Shown here: positions 47,813-59,535 of the stretch, one piece after another
Position numbering within the stretch: position 1 is the first letter of the stretch
How the letters are laid out: every line of letters starts with the position of its first letter
Assembly: GCF_030272615.1 (NCBI RefSeq)
Contig: NC_081406.1
Span: 191,401,891-191,465,890, forward strand
DNA: 64,000 nucleotides
Origin: Cryptomeria japonica
Lineage: Eukaryota; Streptophyta; Pinopsida; Cupressales; Cupressaceae
Reading direction: 5' to 3'
Notes under the pieces: generated by a model
The model's input: only the letters and a program-made list of their open reading frames with translations
Told to the model about the DNA's origin: nothing
Databases searched by the model: none
Translations under genes and position numbers: made by a program

Positions 47813-48500
47813 AACAAAAACATGAACTTTGTAGGTAGTTTAGACGCAAGGATTACCCTCTAGATTAGATCTTGACATCTGAGCCACAAGGTTCAATTAT
47901 TGTAATGGACTAACAAATTAAAAAAGAAGAAGGAAATTTCAGTATTATTATTATAATAAAAATTGAAAATGAAGGGTGTGGGCCCCACACAAAACTTTGA
48001 ACAAAGCAATAGTGGTCCAATTGGACGGACTCTTAATAATTGGACGTTATTATGACGAGTGAGACGTGAGAGCTTTCACAAAGTCCACAAAATTTGAGCT
48101 GTGAAAGACTAAGCTGCCACGTCTCAATCAATGATGGCGACTGCTAAGGTTACTAATCACCTACACAATTTGTGGACCCCACTCTTGTGACCCCTTTATA
48201 GGGGTCTGATTATTTTAATATCAACAACCCTTTGTTTTGGTAGCCCACGGTTAATTGCTATTATTTTTTAATGTATTTTTTAATACAATATTTAAAAAAA
48301 AAATCTGTTGGCCCAATGGAAATACAAGGATGGTTGTTGAGTCATTTTTTATTATTTCGGTTATATTATTTTTTATTTTTTATTATTTATTAAATAGAAG
48401 GATAGTTGAGTATTTGTTTTGGTTATGTTAATTTTTTATTTATTAAATAAGATGGAAAAGAAATGTGTGTGTTTGTTAATATAATGCTATCAAATATGGG
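47813..48500. other. Non-coding; possible second SINE and a GC-richer patch
   Basis: 47,813-47,935 has TAGTTTAGACGCAAGG and AAGGTTCAATTATTG, then an A-rich end, so it may be a decayed SINE. 47,975-48,230 is richer in G+C and contains GACCCCT-TTAT-AGGGGTC, a short stem-loop. No gene is recognised. Confidence 0.35.
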
Positions 48501-48589
48501 GATTTTTTGGGAGGAGGAATCACTGAGTGAGTGTTGTTTGATTTGTTTAATTTTATGATTGGTTGGATGGTTGGTAATGATTGTTGATT

Positions 48590-49540
48590 TTTATAAAGTG
48601 ATCTTTAGATTGAGTGTTTTCAATAATGTCTATGAAATTATGTGAGTGATTCTTTTTATTTAGTTTTTCAATGTGAGATTGAAAGGAGGATTGAGTGTTT
48701 TCTACTATTTTTTTATTTTTATTTTGGAAACAATGTAAAGATGAAAAGCAAAGAGGTTGTCATCAATATTTAAAATAGTTGTCCACTAAAACAACGGCAA
48801 GAGGACTCAGTGTTCTCAATAATGGCGAGGAATTATGTGAGTATTTTTTTATTATTTAGTTTTACATTGTGAGTTTTTTCAATATTAATTTTTTTGGAAG
48901 GGTTGTATATTAAGTTGAGATTAGTTTTCAAATTTATTGATATTGGAAATATGAGTCTTAAGAGAATATTTTTTGAGTTAAGAGTTAAGTTTCAAGGGGT
49001 GTCTATTTCATCATAGTTGTGTCGTCTCTTATATTTACATCGAAGGTGTTTCTTATGTGAGGTTGACCAAGTTTAGTTTGTTCATTGATGATGGGCATTG
49101 TCAATGAAGGCATGCAAAAAGATTTGAATGATCTTAATTGTTCCTTGTCTCGTTGTTGTACTTTACAAGTGGCATACACTGATCTATTTCTATTCACGTT
49201 TTGTTTTTTTTTCTAAATGTTTCATAGTGTTTGGGTTGTCTACATTGTCCTTGACACTTATGATTTGGTTTCAGATATTGGATCAATCTCCAAACTATTA
49301 ATGTCTATATTTTAAGAAATCTGAAATTTATTTAATTTATCTTTTTATGTGAGATTTTTTTAAGGGTTTCATATTGAATTTAGACTGTTTTCAAAATTTA
49401 TAGGCATGGGGAATGTGGGTCTAAGTCGATATTTTTTAAATTGAAAGTCAGGGATTAAGGGATGTCTATTTCACCAAAGTCATATAGATTATGTTTCTTG
49501 TCTCATCCCTTATTTTACCTCTAAAGGATTTGAACATTCG
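48590..49540. repeat. Degenerate direct repeats
   Basis: 48,880-49,050 and 49,335-49,510 are diverged copies of one sequence, with shared TTAAGTTGAGA/TTGAATTTAGA and GGGTGTCTATTTCA/GGATGTCTATTTCA phrases about 455 bp apart. A second pair (about 48,600-48,680 and 48,800-48,870) shares TGAGTGTTTTCAATAATG. Non-coding. Confidence 0.5.
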
Positions 49541-50180
49541 TTGATGATAAAAACAAAAGTGTTATCATCCTCATCAATTGTGATTAAACAATTGAACTAT
49601 AAACCTGACATCCTAAATAATTGAATGTTGGATGATTGTTAATATTAAAGCTTGCTCCACTAAATAAATATTTATAGAGTGGACATCAATTAGTTAAAAT
49701 ATAGTCATGAGAAGCTTGATTTCTTTTTAAAATTATATTAACAACTTGAATACGTAAAATCTACATTTTAAATGGATTATAACATGTTGAATAAGTATAC
49801 ATTTATCTTAGAAGTTTTGTTCAACTAAGTTGTTGCAATTAGGGATAGCTATTTTGTCAAAAATACTAAGGAATTTAAATGCAACCTAATTGTTGGTATT
49901 AATTAACCTCACACTTAGCAAAAATGATCCTTAATAAATTGACTTTGCGAGTTTCAATAAACCAAAAACTATTTAACATGTTCATAAAATATTAATAATC
50001 AACATGCTTATAAGATATTAACCATAAAATATAAAAATGATTTTCAATATAACCAACACATTTTTTTTTTTCTTAATCGCTTATAAAAAAGTATAACCTT
50101 AAGTTCAACTCCAATAAAATAATTTATTTTTTTAATAATTAATACAATAGAAGCTAGGTCGTGCTTTAAATTTTACTATG
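49541..50180. other. AT-rich stretch, no gene seen
   Basis: Very A/T-rich. 50,035-50,130 resembles two segments near 51,285 and 51,400, so part belongs to a local dispersed repeat. Confidence 0.5.
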
Positions 50181-50191
50181 TATACATTGTT

Positions 50192-50410
50192 TTTTATTAA
50201 TAAAGCAGTGAGAATAAGGGCACTAACCCTTTACATAGCAAAACTATTAAAAATCATAGTGCAAAAACAACACTATAACAATAAATAACAACAACTATCA
50301 GCAAAAAGGAATTAAGTCTTTAAAAATAAAAAACAACAACAGAAAACAAAAAACAAACTACAGAGGTGCCTTGTGCACCCAGTGGCATCCATAGCACTGC
50401 TCCATAATAT
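50192..50410 (-). mobile_element. 5'-truncated LINE 3' end, minus strand
   Basis: An 11-bp target duplication TATACATTGTT flanks it (50181-50191 and 50411-50421). Read on the minus strand it is a T/G-rich 3' UTR ending in CTGCTTTATTAATAAAAA, with a polyadenylation-like AATAAA and a short A tail. Only about 219 bp remain, typical of 5' truncation during target-primed reverse transcription. Confidence 0.75.
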
Positions 50411-50421
50411 TATACATTGTT

Positions 50422-52150
50422 AACCATATTTTTCTCTTTATATTATTTGAGATGATTTATCAATCTTTCATAAATATGTTTTGGTATGCTTTTAGAGATA
50501 ATGTAATTTATTTGCATTATTTAATAATCAATTTATTATTAGGATGAAAAAAGAAATTAGAGTATGATTCATACTATTGATATACAAAATTTATACACTT
50601 GTTTCCAAAAGCATATTAATTCATCTATACTAATTTTTAAAAGATAAATCTTCAAATTTAAAACATTATAATTTAATAAATTAAGATGTATATTTTAGTT
50701 GGAATATGAAATTAAAAAATATATATGAATTTAATTAATATGGACTATTTAAATTATGTTCTATTAACCATTATTAATACATAAGAGCATGGTAACAAGT
50801 GCAAGTGTGTTGAAGTGTCAAAAATAAGGCATGAGATTAAAAAATGATTAAGGGTGTGGAGGGGGAGGAGGGGAAGGAGGGGGCTCGGAAATAAAATCAA
50901 TAGAAATGAAAAAGTATTAGAAGGATAAATATAATCATAAATAATTAAAAATCATATCTCAAGTAATAATTTAAGAGTGAATTTGAATAAAATTTAAATT
51001 CATTAACAAATAAAAAATGGTCACATTATGAGATTAAAAATCTTGTCATTAGCGTTTTTTTGGATTGTGAAAATGGATATATGAAAAAAAAATCTTGCTT
51101 AACCAAATATTTTCAATTAAATAATTACATGAAGGAACAAATTTCTAGAGCTTTTAACCCCACTAAGAATGATAATGACAATCACTAAAGGACCAATTAC
51201 TTTAATTCACACTTATAATCTTTCTTTTGAATTTCGAAAATATCTTTAAAAAAAATTAACTTTTTTTGTTTTCTAAAAAATAGTGAGTGATTTTCTATAT
51301 AATCAACATATGAATTATTCTAAATTACTTAAATAATAGAATATAACATTAAATTCTACTTTAATAATAAAACCCAAATACAAAATATAAAAACAATAAT
51401 TTCGATATAACCAATCTATGAATTATTCTAAACCACTTAAATAGCACATAGTATAAACTTAAATTCTACTTTAATAATAAAACAAAAAATCCTAAGTTAT
51501 AACTATAATACATTGCAATGAAAGTTAAGTTATGTAGCTCATTAATTAATTAGGTAGTCTTAATATTTATTTATATCTAAATTATATATTTTTAACTTTT
51601 ATTAGACACATTGTTAATCACATTTTTTTAAAAATATGTATTATTTTTGGTGTGATTTTTTAATTTATTTAAGTGATTTCGTATGTTTTAAAATATATAA
51701 ATGTAATTTTTATTAATATTTTAGATCATATTCAGTGATTAATCTATCATTAAAATATCAAAAAAGTTTATTAAATTTTATTCAAAATATTGATGTAAAA
51801 TGAGTCACATAGTTATATTTGGAAACATACTAACTCGTTTATATAATTTTTGAGTGAGATCTTCTATATAAAAAACTATGAATTTAATTAACATTGACAT
51901 TTTAAATCACTCCACGATCCATGATAAAAAATAAAAAAATAAAAAAATTTAAAAAAGAAGAAAAAAAAAAGTAAGAAGATCAAGGGAAAACATTTGCTTA
52001 GTGAAAAGAGATGTCATGAAGTGTTAAAGCTTAAAAAAATGGTGATGGGAGAACTTTGGAAGTAAATCAATAGAAAATAAATAAATATTAGAAGCATAAT
52101 ATTAAAATTAAAATTAAACATCTTATTGCAAGTAATAATAAGAATGATTA
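50422..52150. repeat. AT-rich dispersed repeats, no gene seen
   Basis: 50,985-51,170 is related to 58,460-58,630. A unit of about 120 bp is repeated in tandem at 51,280-51,480, with a further copy at 50,035. 50,851-50,883 is a G-rich polypurine stretch. No coding signal. Confidence 0.45.
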
Positions 52151-52189
52151 ATTAGATAAATAGCTAGTTAGGAAGAAGTTATCTTGGAG

Positions 52190-52600
52190 AAAATTATATA
52201 AGATTTTTTAAACTAAATTTTGATGGTGCCCCTAGGGTTTATCTTAAGTTGATTAGTATGAGTTTGATCATTACAAATGACAGTGTTGTATTTTTCGATA
52301 AGAGCTTGTTCTTTCTTAGTTGTTGAAGTAATAATGAGATGGAATGGAAGGTTCAGTTAGTTTGTGGATGGCCTTAGTTCCTTCTATTGGTTATAAGGGA
52401 TTGTTGGGTGAGGGCAACTCCTTCACTAATAGTTTTCACAATGATTTTTTTTTAAATTGAAAAAATAAATATTTTTCAAGAAAACTTTAGAGCTTAGGAA
52501 TTCATTTGAGGAAGTGTTTTTTTTCGTTATTTTAGGAAATATAACTCGATGAAAAATTTGTTGGCTAATGCTAAGGTGCATTAGGAGCCCTCCTCAACTC
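52190..52600 (+). pseudogene. Plant LINE-type RNase H domain (degenerate)
   Basis: K-L-N-F-D-G-A-P (from 52,210) matches the start of the plant LINE-associated RNase H (RVT_3-like), where the Asp of F-D-G is catalytic and kept. S-N-N-E-M-E-W near 52,322-52,345 matches the T/S-N-N-x-A-E element. Further on, G-E-G-N-S replaces the usual G-D-S, losing an Asp. F-R-K-Y-N-S...L-L-A-N-A near 52,540-52,575 matches the terminal R-E-x-N...L-A-N block. The frame changes several times. The LINE at 27,944 ends in zf-RVT and shows no such domain, so this belongs to another LINE family. Confidence 0.62.
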
Positions 52601-53240
52601 CTTTTTAGCAAGTTAAATACTTTTTGGTTGTGATTGGACAAGTTGTTGGTTTTTAAATCACCTTAAACTATTATGATAATTTTTCCTTCGGTCTCACTAA
52701 GACCTCTAGGATGGTGATTGCATGTAATTATTTGATTGAATTGCTTTTGGCTATTATTGGATATGGGGATGCCAACTTAGGTTTTGTATGAAGGATAACT
52801 TGATTTTCAATCACATTCTATAGTTGTTTTAACATGTTTCATTATTATTAACTTGGGTTATAAACCTATTTATATGATATGGAGACCACTCCTTATTTTA
52901 ATGATGGTTTTAGGCCTTCTCTAGGTTTGTGTTTGATTGTAGGAGATAAGTATTGGAGTGGTGGTTGGTATTTGTGTTGTCCAAATACCTAGTGGTGTAC
53001 TCTCCTTACAATGGCTACACATCACAATTTTATAGAACCTAGGGATCCTTGTTAAGAGAGAATGTTTCTATTAATCAATCATATATTTGATATTTAATTT
53101 CAAGTCCATCATGCAACTCTTGGCTTTATAAAATATATGTTAGAAAAAATAGATGTAGGTGTTGACGATTATCCCCAATTAAATTGGTTATTAATTAGGA
53201 TTTTATATAAAATCTAGCATTAATAGTGATACTAGTACAA
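52601..53240. other. Probable 3' UTR of the LINE relic and non-coding DNA
   Basis: Follows the RNase H relic. T/G-rich with no open frame of note. Confidence 0.4.
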
Positions 53241-53241
53241 C

Positions 53242-53315
53242 ATAATATTTGATTGCTTCTTTTTTGTTGACCTCATTAAATGGTCAACAAAAAATGAAGC
53301 AAAATTATCAAATAT
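53242..53315. repeat. Inverted repeat (stem-loop)
   Basis: GCTTCTTTTTTGTTGACC and GGTCAACAAAAAATGAAGC pair with one bulge around a loop of about 9 bases. A weaker match extends outward through A/T-rich arms. Confidence 0.7.
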
Positions 53316-53531
53316 ATATATGTGCTTCCCAAAATGACCTCCAAAATATTTTTTTTCTATCTTTCACAACATTAAGATCATGCTTTGATGCCACTTATAA
53401 TAAAATAACTAGCACAATAGAAGAATATAATATAAAATATGCTACAAATTATTGCCTCCTAATAGACACTTTAAGGGGCATACCTCAAATAATATTCAAT
53501 AAGAACACATTACTAAATGTGATGATAAGAA

Positions 53532-53829
53532 CACAAGGGCTTCAATGGTTAGGCAATATTATATCACGTGTGTTCATATTGGGGGGTTTAATATCCCAAA
53601 AATTGAAAACAAAGTATTGCCTATCTAGTGAAAATAGGGGGGTTTTTAATTCGAGCTATGAAAAAATACAATATCTAGTGAAAATGGGGAGGTTTTTAAT
53701 TCTGGCTATGTATTGGGAGGGGGTGACAAAAAAGGAGTTTAGGGCAATATTTTTTGAAAATAAGGGGATTCTTTAGTATGTCATGAACACACGTGATATA
53801 ACCTAGGCTCACTAAGTGAAGCCCCTGTG
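53532..53829. mobile_element. Non-autonomous TIR element (hAT-like by target duplication size)
   Basis: Terminal inverted repeats of about 48 bp start CACAAGGGCTTCA on the left and CACAGGGGCTTCA on the right; the inner 17 bp (ATATCACGTGTGTTCAT) is perfect. Flanking 8-bp sequences GATAAGAA (53524-53531) and GATAATAA (53830-53837) match at 7 of 8. The paralogous copy near 56,298 shows the unoccupied sequence. The middle holds two tandem copies of ATCTAGTGAAAATGGGGAGG-like sequence. The frame open across it (53,249-53,776) encodes nothing recognised and is probably chance. 8-bp duplication and CA-GGGC ends suggest hAT. Confidence 0.7.
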
Positions 53830-54687
53830 GATAATAAGTAACATTTACCTTTTATATATAACATATGTATGCTTTAGATGCCACCTATACTCAGTTAACT
53901 TACTTATATAAGATTATATTCATTATTATATAACTCAATCAAGATTTAAGGTAGCCACAAGTTGAATACTCATTTAATATTATGTACCTATAAGATTAAG
54001 GGCATAACATGACCCCATCTTCAAAGAAGTATTATCCTCAATATTGATTTATCATGGATGCTTTTGCATAAAATCTTCATCATCTTCTTATTTTTCTTGT
54101 TCTTATTCTAATTCTTATGATCCTTCCACGTATCCTTCTTCTAATGGTTCTTGTTCTTCTTGTTAGATTCATATTGTTCTTTTTCTTATTTTACTTCTTG
54201 TTCTTCCCCTTGATCTTGTTGTCAAGATCCACGTGTTGGGAATCTCTAAACCTTAGCTATAAAGTATTCACTAAATCATCATCTTGAGATCTTCTATCTT
54301 CGCATCCATCCTTGTCAAGATTTCATCTTTAATCTTGTTAGCATCTACCATTAAATCATCCAAGGTTATTCTATCTCTCTCCTCTGCTAATGAATCCTCT
54401 TCATAAGTATCCTTCCAAGAGTGATGAGATTCCTTCCCTTGACTCTTTTTTAAGTCCCCACCATGGTGTGACAAAATAATTTTGTTTAATAACTTACACA
54501 AATAAATCTAGTTTGTTTACTTTAACTTACTAGAGCCTATATTTCACTTTCCAAAAAAAATTCCAAGAATTCAGTTGATTTGTAGTCTTGGTGATAAATT
54601 TGGTGAAAACCCTAATTTTGCAATAAATCACACAAAACAAATCTAACAAATCTAAATGTTTTATAATAGCTTAATAGGCATTAGATA

Positions 54688-55751
54688 TGTAATATCCCCT
54701 ACCTGATCTATTTCAATATATTAAAATTGATTGATATTCTTCAATTAGTTATTATCAAGTGCTTATTTATTTTCCTCATTAGATGATTAATCTCATTATT
54801 CACAATTCTTAATATAGATATCAAACCTTGCTACTACTTCAGTTTTAAAGGGAGAAGGGTTTATGTATGTTACCAAAGCGCTTAGAGACCAACTCCAATA
54901 GGTTCCCTCAAAGTTTACAGATCCAAGCCCTTACCTATTTTGGGTCTATACCCTCAAGGTTATGGGTCGCTGATCCCCACCCTATCTTGGGACTTAACCT
55001 ATTGCTTGGATTTAGATTGCCCCTCTTTGGAACATCTCATTCCCTCTTCTTAAATACGAATAGTAATAACATGATTTAGACTAAGTATAAATATTTCTTA
55101 TGTATTATGAATATATATGTGAAATTATGTATGACTGTCATACATATTGCAGTCCATATTAAAATTACTATCAATTCCACATAAGAACAATATTGGGCTT
55201 CATATATTAAGCATACTTATTAAACACATTCCATGCATACCACCAAGAACAAGGATATTACTGCCTGTAACTTAATAGCAGTTTTGATCTGATCTGATCC
55301 ATGGTGATGTTACTAGATGCTTTCATTCTTTTTTCTTTATATCTCTTAATGTGAGGGAGAGGTCATACCTCTCCATCATGTATGCCCTTTGGCAAGAGAC
55401 ACACCCTTTCACCATTAACACCCTTTGAAAGTGTGCAACTCTTCATTATTTCTACCCTTTGAAAGGGACACAACCTTTCACAATCAGACCTGCACTTCTT
55501 ATTTAAATCAGATCTGCACTTCTGATTTCCAAGTTATCCCCCTCCCAAATGAGGTTCTCTTCTCCCTTTTATATCTTATTGTTGATGGAGTCGCAACTTT
55601 TCCTTCCATGTCTTTTAACCATTCATTAACTTAATTAAATTTTAATTAATTATATTTAATTATATTCTTTATATTATAATTTAATTTTTAATATTTTAAT
55701 TTCATTATTATTATTTATTATTAAATTCTATTTCAAAGTGGGGACATTACA
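54688..55751. mobile_element. Solo LTR with AGATA target duplication
   Basis: 1,064 bp with ends TGTAAT and ATTACA, flanked by AGATA at 54683-54687 and 55752-55756. It contains repeated CCCTTTGAAAG and CACAACCTTTCAC-type phrases (55,385-55,475). Family unassigned, possibly Ty3/gypsy. It splits the older element at about 54,540-54,620 and 55,757-55,840, where similar sequence lies on each side. Confidence 0.85.
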
Positions 55752-56320
55752 AGATATCACTTTCTAAAAATGATCTTCAAGAATTTAAGTGATTTGTAGT
55801 CTTGGGAGTGAATTTAGTAGAAAATTTCTTTTTAAAATAACTTATTAAAAATGACTCCATCTAACTCTAAACCAATATTGTTAATGTATCAACTTGTGAT
55901 CTGTTCACCCTCTTGAATTTATGGATAACTTTCCTTATTACTATCATGAGAGAAAATTTTGTGAATACCCTAATTTTGCAATCATGCACTAATTCCCTCA
56001 AATATACATTGTAGTAGATCTAATATGGCCTTGAAAAAACCTTATATTTTTAAAAAAATCTTAAGAACTTCTCAAAATGACTTCTAAAATTAAAATTAAA
56101 TTGTCTTATTTTTTGCCTTCATGGTGCCAAGATCATGCTCTGATACCACTTGCAACAAAACAACCTATACGATATAGTAATATAATAGGAAATATGCTAC
56201 AAATACTTGATAATAATATGTTACTTTGAAAGGGTAGCATCCTAATACACTTTGAGGTGGATACCTCTAATAGTCTTCAATAAGGACACAATATTTAATA
56301 TGATGATAATAATTAACCTT

Positions 56321-58450
56321 TGCCACCTTCCATATTTATGATTTCGATGCCACCCAAGTTGAATTAAATGTGTCTAAGAGTTAAGTTATACACAAGCTCA
56401 TTGCTCATACCACTATGCATCTATAGGATTAAGGGTGTAACATTTAGGTTGAAGGTCTACATTCCTTAAGTTTTGTACTATGTCTGATTAGAGTTATTGT
56501 ATATTTTTAATTTAGGTGATTTCTATCCTCCAATATCTAGTGATAAATGGATTGGGAACCTAATCTATTTGAGTAGAATTAATAATAATGCATCCTCTTG
56601 GTCCTTATCACGATCCTTTTCTCAAATACATTAAGAACTTCGATAAATATTATTTGATAGTCTCACGTCTAGTGTTCCATTGAAATTGATCCATAATGTA
56701 TACATTGTGCCAATTCTTAAAAGTAAATTTCTAGATTAACCCTATCAAACCCTTCAATCAACCTTTACTTGAAATCTTCAAAAGTAGTGATGAGACTATG
56801 TCCTAACGTCACTATACCATGGTACCACCATTCATGGGATATCCCTTCCAAATGGAGTGGAAAAATTGATGACTTCTTCAATTCATATATTGGATTTAGA
56901 GATAGGTAGGTCTTGATTTTTTAGATCCAAGCATGACCTGAACACTTTTGTGTCCCATTAAATATATGTACATGAAACTTGCCCAAATATTGTTGAAATT
57001 CATTTTGGGCTTGATTATGAATTGGTTTCTTCTTAGTTTGGGGACTATTTCAAAATTTGATGTTGTAAAAGGTAGTAAATGATAGGTCATCTCAAATTTA
57101 TCACTCTAGGGCTTTGTATTTAGTGCACATGACCGAAAAATTGTTAATCAACTCTATAACACCTCTTCTTCTTCTTTGCAATAATTTTAGTTGGAAGAGA
57201 TTAACAAAGAACCAACTATTTGATTAACCCCTAACGTATTTCAACCTATGATATGTAATTTTGGAATTTTGGGAGCACTTTTGACCTTGCACAAATCACA
57301 CCAACATCATCATCATGTCTTTGAGTGATTGGATCATTTCTCTTTACTTTGTTTATAAATTGATCATTGCATCAACACATGGCTCAAGCCTTTTCTTCCT
57401 TTGTCAAATGATGCCTCCTTTTGTCTATAATCTTGTTTACCCCAAATTTGTTAAACCCTTAATCCACATGTTGGTAGGATCAAATACCATTATAATATCC
57501 TTGATTAGGATTATATTGTATATTTATATTGCTTAAACTTCATTGTATACCAATGATTGAATCTTAATAGAATATGTAAAACTAAATTATAAACTACTGT
57601 AAATTGAATGGTCAACAATGCAACTCACAATAATTGATTACTTGTCTTATTACAATAAAAAATGTACTTACAATCAATTCAATTTACGAGGTTTTTGAGA
57701 GCAATAGTAGCAATATTATTATTATCAAGAAATACGATAAATCTACAACCAATGGTGCTACATGAGCCACCTAAGAATTATTAACCTTAGGTACTAAGAG
57801 AGATGCCATAAAATTAAACAAAAATGCATTATAAGTGTCACCTAAATAACATATTAGTGAAGCTCAATTACAATCCCTGTGTGGAATCGCTCATGACTAG
57901 CTTAAGGGGTTTTTTCCCACTAACCAACAATGGACATTAGGATTTTTTTTCCTCCAATTTCCAAACTAGACATCTAATCTATTCAAGTAAAATTAATGGA
58001 TAAACAAGCATTTCTTCTCTTGATCCTTGTCTTGATTAAATATGAAAAATTAAAAAAATTCTCCCTTCCCTCCAAAATACAACCACACAAAATCCTTGGC
58101 CAACACCATTATTTTCAAAATAATAACTTTGTTAAACAACACTCGTGAACCCCATAATATGGACACCCAATTTAAACATTTACATTCCCATATATGTTAC
58201 TTTTCCTAAGCCCATTGAAATTAAAAATAGACTTATGGGTCAATCTAGAATCTTAGGGGAAAAGGGGACATGACAATTTCTTTGAAGGATTTCAACTTGG
58301 TGAGGAAGAAAATTCTAATAATTAGAGGGAACAAAAAGAGCTTAATGATTACTAGATTAGGTTGGGTGGTTGATACTAATATTTTGCGAGCAAGGCCCCC
58401 CATAGAGCCCCACTAATTAATCCAAAAAAATATTAATTAAAATTTAATGT
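56321..58450. other. Non-coding stretch, no gene recognised
   Basis: Mixed AT-rich sequence. A few short frames (e.g. 57,315-57,536) have no support from homology or composition. No clear element boundaries were found. Confidence 0.45.
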
Positions 58451-58459
58451 CTAATAAAA

Positions 58460-58630
58460 TAAATAATTAAATAAAAATTTAAAAACGGTCACCTTATGTG
58501 ATAAAAACTCTTGCTATTAGAGCTTTTTGAGTATGAACATATCAATTAAGAAATCACTCTTTTAACTAAGGCTTTTAAAATAAACATGTATAGAAAACAG
58601 CACATCTAAGGCTTTCAATCTTGGAAAGAG
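58460..58630. repeat. Dispersed repeat shared with about 50,985-51,170
   Basis: Shared phrases in the same order include GGTCACCTTATG/GGTCACATTATG, TTGCTATTAG/TTGTCATTAG and AACTAAGGC/AACCAAATA-type positions. It ends shortly before the Penelope-like relic. Confidence 0.45.
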
Positions 58631-58676
58631 GTGTCATGATACTCATTAGAGAGCTAATGATTCAATTATATCGCAT

Positions 58677-59120
58677 ATGGCTTTTGTTCCAACTGTGGAA
58701 AATATCCCTAACAAGATAACAACACTTGAAAGAAAGAAAGGCTTTAAGACCTCCTTTTGTCTACAAAAAAATATCAAGAATATTCTTAGACTTCCCTTGG
58801 ATGATCATAAAGAACAACTTCTCAACTTTGATATCTATAAAATTGAGTGCTTTTATGGTACCCCTTATATTGGTGAAATTGATATATCCACTTGTATCAG
58901 GGGCAAAGATAATTATGCAGACATTAGACTTGAATGAATTTAGAAATATTCCCTAGTCAAGCATGCTATTAAGACTCAACACCATACATGCTTAGATTGC
59001 ACCAAGGTCATTGTAATAGAAGACAATTACTAGAAGATGAAATTTAGAGAAGTGTTTGAAAGCAATACACGCCCTTATAATCTCAACACATATGAAAGTT
59101 GGTGTCTTAGCCACTTTTGA
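58677..59120 (+). pseudogene. Penelope-like element GIY-YIG endonuclease (degenerate)
   Basis: 148 codons in one frame with internal stops at 58935-58937, 58941-58943 and near 59,031. Codons 1-50 match the linker that joins reverse transcriptase to endonuclease in Penelope-like elements: F-V-P-T, then K-I...L-E-R-K...K-T-S-F, then L-R-L-P. The GIY-YIG core follows: D-I-Y (residues 52-54, G changed to D), Y-K-I-E-C, and an intact Y-I-G (64-66). The second cysteine of the usual C-x-C is Tyr. Beyond the stops, V-K-H-A...H-H-T...K-V-I-V-I-E-D-N-Y and K-F-R-E continue the domain. The endonuclease nicks target DNA for retrotransposition. No reverse transcriptase was found upstream. Confidence 0.8.
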
Positions 59121-59299
59121 TCACTTATTGCAAACATGCTTAGACATTAATTCCCCTTTACATCTTGGCTACCTTTTTTTTTCTTATTTCATTAAGTTCA
59201 CTATTTTATATAAGTGTGTATGTTTTTTCTTTGTCATCATTCTCTTAAACAATTATTACAATCATAACTTGAGAAACAATTAAAAAAATTATTAAAAAA

Positions 59300-59535
59300 A
59301 ATTATTTTTTATATTTGGGCAAATCAGTAGTCCATCGGTCTAGATTAGCTTGGTATAAACACATATTGCATGAATACGACAATCATAGTGCGAGCCCCTA
59401 TAAAACCCAAGCCAAAAATAGGACACCTCTAATCTCAACTAACATGTTGAATGGGGTTTAAACTTGGATGGGCAAACTACCACACATGTAGAGCAAGCAA
59501 CCACACCAATTGAGTTAAACCTTAGGGGCATTAAT
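59300..59535 (-). mobile_element. tRNA-derived SINE, minus strand
   Basis: On the minus strand it starts ATTAATGCCCCTAAGG, with A-box-like TTTAACTCAATTGGTG and B-box-like AAGTTTAAACCCC, then a unique body (59,300-59,440) ending in A/T-rich sequence near 59,285-59,300. No clear target duplication. Confidence 0.55.

Larger units (their letters stand above)
53316..56320 (-). mobile_element. Old minus-strand LTR-element remnants, two diverged copies
   Basis: Antisense primer sites occur as GCTTTGATGCCACTT (about 53,380-53,394) and GCTCTGATACCACTT (about 56,139-56,153). Each is followed on the right by the same LTR-like sequence (53,395-53,530 and 56,155-56,310) and preceded on the left by similar interior sequence (CCAAAATGACCTCC/TCAAAATGACTTCT). 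Both face left, so they are the 5' ends of two minus-strand copies rather than an LTR pair. Two later insertions sit between them: the TIR element at 53,532 and the solo LTR at 54,688. No coding remains. Confidence 0.5.

Noticed and set aside
53249-53776. 175-codon ORF as a gene
   Set aside because: It spans a TIR element and part of an old LTR-type remnant, has no recognisable domain, and is explained by the inserted element's composition.
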